A stretch of 9,540 nt of DNA from Candidatus Liptonbacteria bacterium RIFCSPLOWO2_01_FULL_53_13 (lineage in GTDB: Bacteria; Patescibacteriota; Minisyncoccia; UBA6257; 2-01-FULL-56-20), in assembly GCA_001818895.1 (NCBI GenBank), contig MHLB01000009.1, forward strand, positions 1 through 9,540, in the 5' to 3' direction. Below are positions 1 to 5,467 of the stretch, one piece after another. Numbering within the stretch: the stretch's first letter is position 1; every line of letters begins with the position of its first letter. The notes beneath the pieces are model-generated. The model saw only the letters and a list, made by a program, of their open reading frames with translations. It did not search any database and had not been told where the DNA came from. The position numbers and the translations under genes are program-made.

Positions 1-810
1 TCCGACACGAACGCGCGCGCGGGTCTTTTCGGGGCAAGTTTGTCGCTCACGACATTCCCCGACCGCGAAGTGGCGCTCAAAACCGGGACTACGAACAATT
101 ATCGCGATGCGTGGGCGGTAGGGTACACCCCCTCTCTTGTCGCCGGCGTATGGGCGGGGAATAACGACAACACGCCACTCCAAAAACAGGGGTCGAGCAT
201 TCTCGCCGCGGTGCCGATCTGGCATGCGTTCATGGAAAAGGCGCTTGCCTCTTATCCGACCGAGGTGTTCGAGCGCCCCGCGCCGACCGTCGCGGATAAG
301 CCGATCCTTGCGGGAGATTATCTTGCGAACAATCAATTGCACACGATCCTTTATTATGTGGACAGAAAAAATCCGCGAGGCGCTTCTCCCTCCGATCCTT
401 CGGACGACCCTCAGTTCATGAATTGGGAAACGGGAGTTCTCTCTTGGGCGAAGGCGAATCTTCCGGGGTTCTCGCTTCTTAACCAGGCGGGGGGGTCTTC
501 TTTTTACGGCGGGCAATACATCACATCTCCCGGCTCCGTAAAAATCGATATTGAGTTGCCGCGTCCGGGAACTTTCGTCGCGCAAGAAGTTTACATAAAC
601 GCGCGCCTTAGCGCTCCCGCCCCGCTCGCCACCGTGCGGACCTATTGGAACGGGGGGCTTATCCAGGAATCAAAAGGTCTCTGGCCCGCGAATTATTCTT
701 TCTCGGCAACAATTCTGCCTCCTTCTCTAAGCCCGCAAAATCTTTTGGAAATAGAGGCGATTGACGAACAGGGCCACTCTGCGAGAGCGGGCGTGGTAGT
801 GTACAAGTAA
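1..810 (+). CDS. Class A penicillin-binding protein (PBP1A-like), C-terminal part
   Basis: This is the 3' end of a bifunctional peptidoglycan glycosyltransferase/transpeptidase, which builds and cross-links the cell wall outside the membrane. The frame is open from the first base, so the gene begins before the window; an in-frame TTG at position 40 is not a real start. Near the start of the fragment, SDTNARAGLFG resembles the segment that precedes the third catalytic motif in these enzymes. KTGT follows at fragment residues 27-30 in the context KTGTTNNYRDAW. This is the KTG box of the penicillin-binding fold, and the following GYTPSLVAGVWAGND-like stretch is typical of PBP1A. The transglycosylase domain and the SxxK and SxN motifs lie outside the window. 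After the transpeptidase fold there are about 170 residues, ending in a beta-rich Ig-like segment (about fragment residues 175-269). The gene converges on dnaN, and its TAA stop is the first base-paired part of the palindrome that follows. Confidence 0.92.
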   Translation, partial: SDTNARAGLFGASLSLTTFPDREVALKTGTTNNYRDAWAVGYTPSLVAGVWAGNNDNTPLQKQGSSILAAVPIWHAFMEKALASYPTEVFERPAPTVADKPILAGDYLANNQLHTILYYVDRKNPRGASPSDPSDDPQFMNWETGVLSWAKANLPGFSLLNQAGGSSFYGGQYITSPGSVKIDIELPRPGTFVAQEVYINARLSAPAPLATVRTYWNGGLIQESKGLWPANYSFSATILPPSLSPQNLLEIEAIDEQGHSARAGVVVYK

Positions 811-894
811 TCGCGAACATCGCAAATATTCTTAAAATAACGCGAATAAAAAACCTATTCGCGATATTTGCTACGTTCGCGTTGTTCGCGATTA
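808..894. terminator. Nested palindrome between convergent PBP and dnaN genes; probable bidirectional terminator
   Basis: Three perfect nested stems can be read here. The outer stem is 808-819 with 883-894 (12 bp, TAATCGCGAACA). The middle stem is 822-829 with 864-871 (8 bp, GCAAATAT). The inner stem is 841-848 with 856-863 (8 bp, CGCGAATA) around a 7-nt loop. Internal bulges lie at 830-840 and 872-882. The hexamer CGCGAA occurs twice in the left arm and its complement TTCGCG three times in the right arm. The element fills almost the whole gap between two converging genes, so a terminator role for both strands is likely. It lacks the long U-run of a textbook intrinsic terminator. It may instead be a copy of a dispersed palindromic repeat. 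Confidence 0.6.
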
Positions 895-897
895 CTC

Positions 898-2010
898 TTA
901 CGCTTTGAGTATCGGCATCACGACGTAGAAATACCCACCGTTATTCGGCGCTTTTAAGAGCGCCGGTTTATTGTCGTCAACAATCCCTATCCATGCCTCC
1001 TCCCCGGCGATTGCACGTGCGCCGTCAAGCAAATACCGCCAATTAAAACTTGCCTCGTGTATCTCTCCGTGAACCCGCGCGGGGAGCGCGTACGTGTTCT
1101 CCCCGACCCCCTGTTCAACGCAAGAGATGATTATGCTTTTCTTATTCTCGTGGATGGCGATCTTGATTTCTCCCGCTCTCGTCCCGAGCGCCCCCGACAA
1201 CTTGATGGCGGAAATAAACTCTTCTTTCGGCACTGATATTTCTCCGGAGAATTTTTTGGGAATGATCGCTTCGTAGTCCGGGAATCTGCCGTCGAGAAGC
1301 CGCGACACAAGGGAGATGGTCTGGGTTGAAAATGAGATCTGGCTCTCGTCGTGGGAAATGGTTACGTCCTCGTCGTCCCTAAACGCACGTATGAGCTCTT
1401 GCGCGGTTTTGAGCGGGACTAGAATTCTGAATTCTTCTTTTTGTGTTGAAGAAAATTCCTGTTTGGGAATCGTCTTTTCCGCAAGCCGGAAGCTGTCCGT
1501 CGCCACGAGTTTCAATGAGTCAATGGTGTAGACGAACAAGACGCTCCCCAGCTCCGGGCGCAGTTCCGATGGTTGCGCCGCAAATACCACCTGTGCCAGC
1601 GCGTCTCTCAAGAAAGACGCTTTTATCACAAGCGCGCCTTTCGGGTTTTTCACCTTGGGGATAAGCGGAAACTCATCGGCGGATATCCCCTGAAGCGCGG
1701 CGTGATAATTGTCCGTCTTGATGTCCAGTGAATTGTTTTTTTCTTCCAAATTAAGCCTTTCGGTCTGCAGGTTATTGATAATCCCCGCAAGCATTCCGGC
1801 GGGGATGGTGGCCCTCCCAGGCTCAAGCACTTTACCGAGAATCGTGTACTCAAGCGCAAGCTCGAGGTTTGTGGCGGCAAGAGTGATCTTCCCACCCTTC
1901 GCCTCGATAAGGATGTTTTTCAATACCGGGAGGTTCGCGTTTTCCGCGCTTGCCCCCGACACAATACCAATCGCGTCCTTAAGGTGGCTCTTAATTACTA
2001 CTAATTTCAT
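898..2010 (-). CDS. dnaN: DNA polymerase III beta subunit (sliding clamp)
   Basis: The 370-aa product forms the ring-shaped dimer that tethers the replicative polymerase and other enzymes to DNA; the length is normal for three clamp domains. Characteristic segments are the N-terminal MKLVVIKSHLKDAI, PVLKNILIEA (about 28-37), AATNLELAL (45-53), ADEFPLIP (111-118), LVATDSFRLA (168-177), LDGRFPDYEAIIP (about 239-251) and the C-terminal YFYVVMPILKA. It lies 111 nt downstream of dnaA on the same strand, the usual dnaA-dnaN order. No Shine-Dalgarno sequence precedes the ATG. The 20 nt just upstream are almost pure A/T, so either a promoter sits right at the start or translation depends on an unstructured leader. 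DnaA-box-like sites in the gap suggest that DnaA could affect its expression. The stop is next to the palindrome shared with the converging PBP gene. Confidence 0.97.
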   Translation of the reverse strand: MKLVVIKSHLKDAIGIVSGASAENANLPVLKNILIEAKGGKITLAATNLELALEYTILGKVLEPGRATIPAGMLAGIINNLQTERLNLEEKNNSLDIKTDNYHAALQGISADEFPLIPKVKNPKGALVIKASFLRDALAQVVFAAQPSELRPELGSVLFVYTIDSLKLVATDSFRLAEKTIPKQEFSSTQKEEFRILVPLKTAQELIRAFRDDEDVTISHDESQISFSTQTISLVSRLLDGRFPDYEAIIPKKFSGEISVPKEEFISAIKLSGALGTRAGEIKIAIHENKKSIIISCVEQGVGENTYALPARVHGEIHEASFNWRYLLDGARAIAGEEAWIGIVDDNKPALLKAPNNGGYFYVVMPILKA

Positions 2011-2124
2011 ATATTTATAGTTGTTATTATGGGTGTGAATTTGTGGACAAGTGGAAACCAGTCATATTCTACAACCCCCGCGGCGCCACGGGAAAAATCT
2101 TTACTGTGGGTTACCGGTGGATTA
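2011..2124. other. Candidate oriC part 1: dnaA-dnaN intergenic region with DnaA-box-like sites and AT-rich tract
   Basis: The strongest site is TGTGGACAA at 2042-2050 (complement TTGTCCACA), one mismatch from the TTATCCACA consensus. Weaker sites are TGTGGGTTA at 2105-2113 and GGTGGATTA at 2116-2124, the last overlapping the dnaA stop. The tract 2011-2030, directly before dnaN, is 18 A/T out of 20 and could be an unwinding element next to the 2042-2050 box. A GC-rich imperfect hairpin occupies 2077-2092. This layout resembles the dnaA-dnaN half of the Bacillus subtilis origin. Function is inferred from motifs and position only. Confidence 0.5.
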
Positions 2125-3492
2125 ATTCTTATAGATCAACTCCCGCATAATGTTTATTTTTTGGTTAAGGGCGGAATTTTTGTTTATTTCCTGATTTACC
2201 TTCTCCACCGCATGGATCGCGGTCGTGTGGTCTCTCCCCAGCTTCTCCCCAATGTACGGGTATGACATGTCCAGGATATCCCGAAGAAAGTACATCGCGA
2301 CCTGGCGCGGCTCAACCACTTCTTTTTTCCTTCCTCGCGTCAGAAGGTCGTCTACGGAAAGGTGGTAGAACTCCGCGACGGACTTCAGGATGTGGTCGTC
2401 GCTCACCCGGCGGGAAAAATTCTGCACAGACTTTTCTATGATCTCTTCTGCAGTCTTCTCGTCAATGTCTATATATTTCGCATCTTGGTAAAAAAGAATT
2501 TTATTAAGCACACCTTCCAGCTCTCGGATGTTTTTCTTTACGCGCCTGGCGATAAGCTCTATCACGGAATCTTTCAGGCTCCGCTTGTGCTCCTGGAGCT
2601 TTCCCTTGATGATCGCCACGCGCATTTCATATTCAGGGTAGCCAATATCGGCGATGAGCCCGCCCTCGAAGCGCGAACGGAGCCGTTCCTCGAGCGTGGG
2701 GATGGAGCTCGGCGGCCGGTCGGAGGAGATAATGATCTGTTTGCTGTGCTCGTAAAGCGCGTTGAAAGTATGGAAAAATTCTTCCTCGGTTTTTTCTTTT
2801 CCTCCGATGAATTGGATGTCGTCGATAATAAGCACGTCCACGTCGCGGTAACGTTTTTTAATGTCCTCCATCCGCTTGTTTCGTATCGCCCACACGATGT
2901 CGCTTGTGAATTTTTCCGACGAGACATATCGCGGACGGATCTTCCCCTTGTGGAATGTTTTGATCTCATTGCCGATCATTTGGATAAGATGGGTTTTCCC
3001 CAAGCCCACTCCGCCATACACAAAGAAGGGATTATATTTCGTGCCCGGTTCTTGCACGATCGCGGACGCGGCAGTATACGCGAGTTCGTTTGATGCTCCC
3101 ACGACGAATGTCGCCGCAGAGTACCTCGGATTCAAATTGGTTTCCGGATCCACCTTGAAATCCAGATCCATCTGGTTCCCGAACGTACGCACATCGGCAC
3201 TCGTAATTTTTTTAAGCGTGGGGTCCGCGACGGACGTTCTGTGGTCAACGACAAACTCGAGTTTTTTTGCAGAATCGTCAAACCCCCGGATAATTCCAAG
3301 AAGGACTTTTTGATATTTGTTTTCAACCCACTCTTTCGCAAAATTATTACTTACCCCCACCAAGAACACCCCGTCTTTTTTATCCACCAACCTGCTCCCC
3401 TTAAGCCACGTGGCGAAATTCGCCCTTGAAAGCTGCACTTCCATTTCTCCGAGGGTCAATTGCCAGAGTTGTTCCAGATCCATACGCACCAT
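2122..3492 (-). CDS. dnaA: Chromosomal replication initiator protein DnaA
   Basis: DnaA is the AAA+ ATPase that binds DnaA boxes and melts the origin. The 456-aa reading carries domain I (about 1-85), a short linker, the ATPase core and the DNA-binding domain IV. Visible motifs are Walker A GGVGLGKT (160-167), Walker B LIIDD (221-225), sensor 1 SSDRPP (256-261), the arginine-finger region LEERLRSRF (267-275), sensor 2 KNIRELEG (320-327) and the DnaA signature GRDHTTAIHAVEKV (419-432). I chose the ATG at 3492 because AAGAAGG lies about 5 nt upstream. The next ATG, at 3483, would also give a complete domain I (MDLEQLWQ). An upstream ATG at 3567 would add 25 non-conserved residues that run through the DnaA boxes. 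All catalytic motifs look intact. The gene is divergent from rpmH and upstream of dnaN. Confidence 0.98.
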   Translation of the reverse strand: MVRMDLEQLWQLTLGEMEVQLSRANFATWLKGSRLVDKKDGVFLVGVSNNFAKEWVENKYQKVLLGIIRGFDDSAKKLEFVVDHRTSVADPTLKKITSADVRTFGNQMDLDFKVDPETNLNPRYSAATFVVGASNELAYTAASAIVQEPGTKYNPFFVYGGVGLGKTHLIQMIGNEIKTFHKGKIRPRYVSSEKFTSDIVWAIRNKRMEDIKKRYRDVDVLIIDDIQFIGGKEKTEEEFFHTFNALYEHSKQIIISSDRPPSSIPTLEERLRSRFEGGLIADIGYPEYEMRVAIIKGKLQEHKRSLKDSVIELIARRVKKNIRELEGVLNKILFYQDAKYIDIDEKTAEEIIEKSVQNFSRRVSDDHILKSVAEFYHLSVDDLLTRGRKKEVVEPRQVAMYFLRDILDMSYPYIGEKLGRDHTTAIHAVEKVNQEINKNSALNQKINIMRELIYKN

Positions 3493-3567
3493 TGTAGCCT
3501 TCTTTCCCCGCGAGTCAAAACGGCAAAAAAGAAAAACATGTGGATTACCTGTGGACAAGTTTATCAA
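3493..3567. promoter_or_regulatory. Candidate oriC part 2 / dnaA upstream region with paired DnaA boxes
   Basis: Two sites stand in the same orientation 11 bp apart: TGTGGATTA at 3539-3547 (complement TAATCCACA) and TGTGGACAA at 3550-3558 (complement TTGTCCACA). Each is one mismatch from TTATCCACA. The second is identical in sequence to the box at 2042-2050 on the other side of dnaA. The helical phasing suits cooperative DnaA binding, either for initiation or for autoregulation of dnaA. The dnaA ribosome binding site (AAGAAGG on the minus strand) lies at about 3498-3504. I could not pick a convincing minus-strand -35/-10 pair. Confidence 0.55.
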
Positions 3568-3635
3568 GCTACGAAATACGAAACTTTACGAAAGTACGAA
3601 ATTTCGTATATTCGTACCCTTTCGTATTTCGTAGC
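3568..3635. repeat. 68-bp palindrome built from the 7-mer TACGAAA
   Basis: The arms 3568-3601 and 3602-3635 are reverse complements at 29 of 34 positions, with a perfect 14-bp centre (3595-3608) and a perfect 16-bp outer end. The word TACGAAA starts at 3570, 3577, 3587 and 3595 in the left arm. Its complement TTTCGTA lies at 3602, 3620 and 3627 in the right arm, with one degenerate copy (ATTCGTA) at 3610. It sits between divergent dnaA and rpmH, next to the paired DnaA boxes. It could be a cruciform or unwinding part of the origin, a binding array for a regulator, or one copy of a dispersed intergenic repeat. Confidence 0.75.
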
Positions 3636-3643
3636 CTGACCAT

Positions 3644-3679
3644 TTGCCATTTTCCCCTTATCCTGCTAACATTCTTCGC
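3644..3679 (+). promoter_or_regulatory. Putative sigma70-type promoter for rpmH operon
   Basis: TTGCCA at 3644-3649 matches the -35 consensus at 5 of 6 bases. After exactly 17 nt comes TAACAT at 3667-3672 (4 of 6 for -10), preceded by TG at 3664-3665 as in extended -10 promoters. The expected transcription start is at about 3679, immediately before or at the rpmH ATG (3680). No Shine-Dalgarno sequence is present, so the mRNA would be leaderless or nearly so. This rests on motif reading only. Confidence 0.5.
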
Positions 3680-3814
3680 ATGTCTCAGACATATCATCCG
3701 AAAAAGAAAAAGCGGAGGCGCACACACGGGTTTTTGAAGCGCATGAGGTCCTCTACGGGGGGGAACGTATTGCAGAGAAGACGAGCGAAGGGGAGAAAGC
3801 GCCTTGCGCTCTAA
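3680..3814 (+). CDS. rpmH: 50S ribosomal protein L34
   Basis: The gene encodes the 44-aa basic protein L34 of the large ribosomal subunit. The family pattern is complete: the N-terminal [18 protein letters not shown], a middle SSTGGNVL, and the C-terminal [12 protein letters not shown]. The length equals the usual 44-47 residues. It is the first gene of the rpmH-rnpA-yidC-khpB operon, a very widely conserved order next to dnaA. The ATG has no visible Shine-Dalgarno sequence and sits just after a promoter-like -10 element, so a leaderless start is likely. Only 3 nt separate its stop from the rnpA start. A terminator-like hairpin begins 34 nt after its stop, inside rnpA. Confidence 0.97.
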   Translation: MSQTYHPKKKKRRRTHGFLKRMRSSTGGNVLQRRRAKGRKRLAL

Positions 3815-3817
3815 TTA

Positions 3818-4177
3818 ATGCTTCCAAAAAAAGAAAGGTTGGACCTGAAAGAAAACACCGCGATGGAGAAAGCGGTGTTTTCTTGTCCATGGTTCCGCGC
3901 GAAGGCGCGCCGCACGCCGCTCCCGAAAAACCGTTACGGGATTGTGCTTGGGGCAAGCGTAAGTAAAAGCGCCGTCACGAGGCACTTTTTAAAACGGCGC
4001 ATTGCGGAGGAAATTAAAAAGTTATCCACCCCGTCTGCGAGCGAGAAACCCGTTTCATGTGATATGATACTCATTGTTTCCCCGCGCATCACAACGGTTC
4101 CCAGGCGGCGCCTCGGGCAGGAGCTTCAAGGGGCGCTCCGCGCCGCGCACGAATTTTTTGGGAACACAAAAAAATGA
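3818..4177 (+). CDS. rnpA: Ribonuclease P protein component
   Basis: This is the protein subunit that helps the RNase P RNA remove 5' leaders from pre-tRNA. It is 119 aa, normal for the family. The start MLPKKERL is the conserved N-terminus, followed by FSCPWFRAKARR (21-32), a strand RYGIVLGASVSK (39-50) and the basic helix SAVTRHFLKRRIAEEI (51-66). The helix occupies the place of the family RNR motif, but here it reads R55-H56-F57 followed by LKRR, so the central Asn and second Arg are replaced. The C-terminal helix (about 97-113) is present. The ATG at 3818 is 3 nt after rpmH, and the TGA overlaps the yidC ATG as ATGA (4174-4177), indicating translational coupling on both sides. Codons 11-23 coincide with a perfect hairpin (see 3849-3884). 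Confidence 0.94.
   Translation: MLPKKERLDLKENTAMEKAVFSCPWFRAKARRTPLPKNRYGIVLGASVSKSAVTRHFLKRRIAEEIKKLSTPSASEKPVSCDMILIVSPRITTVPRRRLGQELQGALRAAHEFFGNTKK
3849..3884 (+). terminator. 13-bp terminator/attenuator-like hairpin inside the rnpA coding start
   Basis: Bases 3849-3861 and 3872-3884 are perfectly complementary (13 bp) around a 10-nt loop. The GC core is CACCGC/GCGGTG, with an A-rich 5' side and a TTTTCTT 3' side, the classic look of a bidirectional intrinsic terminator. It starts 34 nt after the rpmH stop. Partial termination here would produce more L34 mRNA than rnpA-yidC-khpB mRNA. Ribosomes translating rnpA would tend to melt it, so it could work as an attenuator sensitive to rnpA translation. 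The structure is seen in the sequence; the function is inferred. Confidence 0.55.
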
Positions 4178-4908
4178 TAACTCAGATCTACGATACAATT
4201 CTTTATTACCCGCTTTTGAACGCGCTTGTGTTTCTCTATAACACCATTGCGCTTGGAGACCTTGGGGTCGCCATCATTCTTCTCACGCTCGCGATTCGCA
4301 TCGTTCTTTACCCCGTTTTCCATAAAAGTACGCGCCATCAGATGGTCATGCAGGAGCTCCAGCCAAAGCTCAAGAAGATCCAGGTGGAGCACAAGAAAGA
4401 TATGCAGAAACAATCGGAGGCGATGATGGCGCTTTACAAAGAGCACCGCGTGAACCCATTTTCCGGCATTGGGCTTCTTTTTCTTCAACTCCCCATCTTG
4501 ATAGCGCTCTATCAGATATTTTTGAACATTTTTTCTCCCGAAGCCATGAACACCCTCTATGCGTTCGTCGCTCGTCCGCCGGAGCTGAACAGTTCGTTTT
4601 TGGGCTTGATTAATCTCGCAAAATCAAATATGGTAGTGGTGGGTTTGGCGGCGCTTTTGCAGTATGTGCAGATGCGCATGAGCTTCCCTAAAAAGGCGCC
4701 TGGGGAGCCGCTTTCGCCGGAAGAGAAAATGAGCCGGAGGATGGCGTTCATCGGTCCCGTGCTCACTATCGTCATATTCTACCGCCTGCCGGCGGCGATA
4801 GGGCTCTATTGGGCAGCCACCTCGCTTTTCTCGATCGCCCAGCAATATATTATTACGAAGCAGTTACACAAAGAAAAAAATGAAGGATTGGAAAACATTC
4901 GTCAATGA
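4174..4908 (+). CDS. yidC: Membrane protein insertase YidC/Oxa1 family
   Basis: The 244-aa protein inserts and folds membrane proteins, alone or with SecYEG. It is the short form without the large periplasmic P1 domain of Gram-negative YidC. Hydrophobic segments lie at about 9-27, 31-48, 97-119, 152-167 and 191-226. The first conserved helix has LAIRIVLYP with R42, the position of the conserved groove arginine. It is followed by the cytoplasmic helical hairpin (about 50-92, MQELQPKLKKIQ...). FLQLPILIALYQIF (103-116) and LPAAIGLYWAATSLFSIAQQY (205-225) are family signatures. No lipobox is seen at the N-terminus, unlike SpoIIIJ. It overlaps rnpA by 4 nt and khpB by 29 nt. Confidence 0.96.
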   Translation: MITQIYDTILYYPLLNALVFLYNTIALGDLGVAIILLTLAIRIVLYPVFHKSTRHQMVMQELQPKLKKIQVEHKKDMQKQSEAMMALYKEHRVNPFSGIGLLFLQLPILIALYQIFLNIFSPEAMNTLYAFVARPPELNSSFLGLINLAKSNMVVVGLAALLQYVQMRMSFPKKAPGEPLSPEEKMSRRMAFIGPVLTIVIFYRLPAAIGLYWAATSLFSIAQQYIITKQLHKEKNEGLENIRQ

Positions 4909-5422
4909 CCTTGCCTCAAAAATGGGGTTTGAGGATTACCGCGCGGATATTGATGCGGAGCACGGGCACGGCGCGCTTTATCTGCACGACAACCCGACCC
5001 TCGTCAAGGAAAATCTTGCGCCCATCGTAGAGAGCATAAACCATATTCTCCAGCTTGTGGCGCGGAAAGAAAACGAGAAGCCGCTGTTTTTGGATATCAA
5101 CAACTATCGCAAAGAAAGGGAAAGCTTGATCGTAGAACTCGCAAGGGCTACTGCCAGAAAAGTGGTAGCGACCAAAGAAGAAATTCCCCTCCCCGCGATG
5201 AACTCATACGAGCGTCGCCTCGCGCACATGGAGCTTGCGGCGCACCCGGAAGTGATGACCGAGAGCGTCGGCAAGGGGAAAAACCGCTATGTGGTGGTGC
5301 GGCCGGTGGGCGCTGTCGCACCTCATAATGAAAATGACGACAACGATGACACGGGGGAAGACAATGATAATGGGGCCACAGCGGCTATGACCGAAACGCC
5401 TCCGGAGACAAACGATTTGTAA
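4880..5422 (+). CDS. khpB: KhpB/Jag-like RNA-binding protein (KH-R3H)
   Basis: A 180-aa cytoplasmic RNA-binding protein of the Jag/KhpB family, normally encoded right after yidC. The C-terminal R3H domain is clear: PAMNSYERRLAHMEL (105-119) contains R112-x3-H116, followed by TESVGKGKNRYVVVRP (127-142), close to the family pattern. The KH-like region (about 20-85) ends with PLFLDINNYRKERESLI, also typical. However, the segment that should carry the RNA-binding GXXG loop reads HDNPTLVKENL (36-46), with no glycines. The separate Jag N-terminal domain of longer homologues is missing. The tail (150-180) is acidic and Asn/Asp/Thr-rich, probably disordered. The start overlaps the last 29 nt of yidC in another frame, and no other start fits the family better. 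It is the last gene of the operon and converges on the minus-strand gene after a 45-nt gap with no recognisable element. Confidence 0.9.
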   Translation: MKDWKTFVNDLASKMGFEDYRADIDAEHGHGALYLHDNPTLVKENLAPIVESINHILQLVARKENEKPLFLDINNYRKERESLIVELARATARKVVATKEEIPLPAMNSYERRLAHMELAAHPEVMTESVGKGKNRYVVVRPVGAVAPHNENDDNDDTGEDNDNGATAAMTETPPETNDL

Positions 5423-5467
5423 ATTTCCTGCGCATCCACCGCACGCCAGCCATTGTCATCGCTATCG

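Noticed and set aside
2077..2092. GC-rich hairpin after dnaA as a terminator
   Set aside because: The stem is short and imperfect, and on the dnaA strand the T-run precedes rather than follows it.
3493..3567. N-terminal extension of DnaA to an ATG at 3567
   Set aside because: The 25 extra residues are not DnaA-like and the DNA encodes the DnaA boxes. A Shine-Dalgarno sequence is placed for the ATG at 3492.
4022..4030. TTATCCACC as a DnaA box
   Set aside because: A single site within rnpA coding sequence, away from the other boxes; expected by chance.
3863..4177. Later rnpA start at ATG 3863
   Set aside because: It would remove the conserved MLPKKERL N-terminus, which matches the family at the 3818 start.
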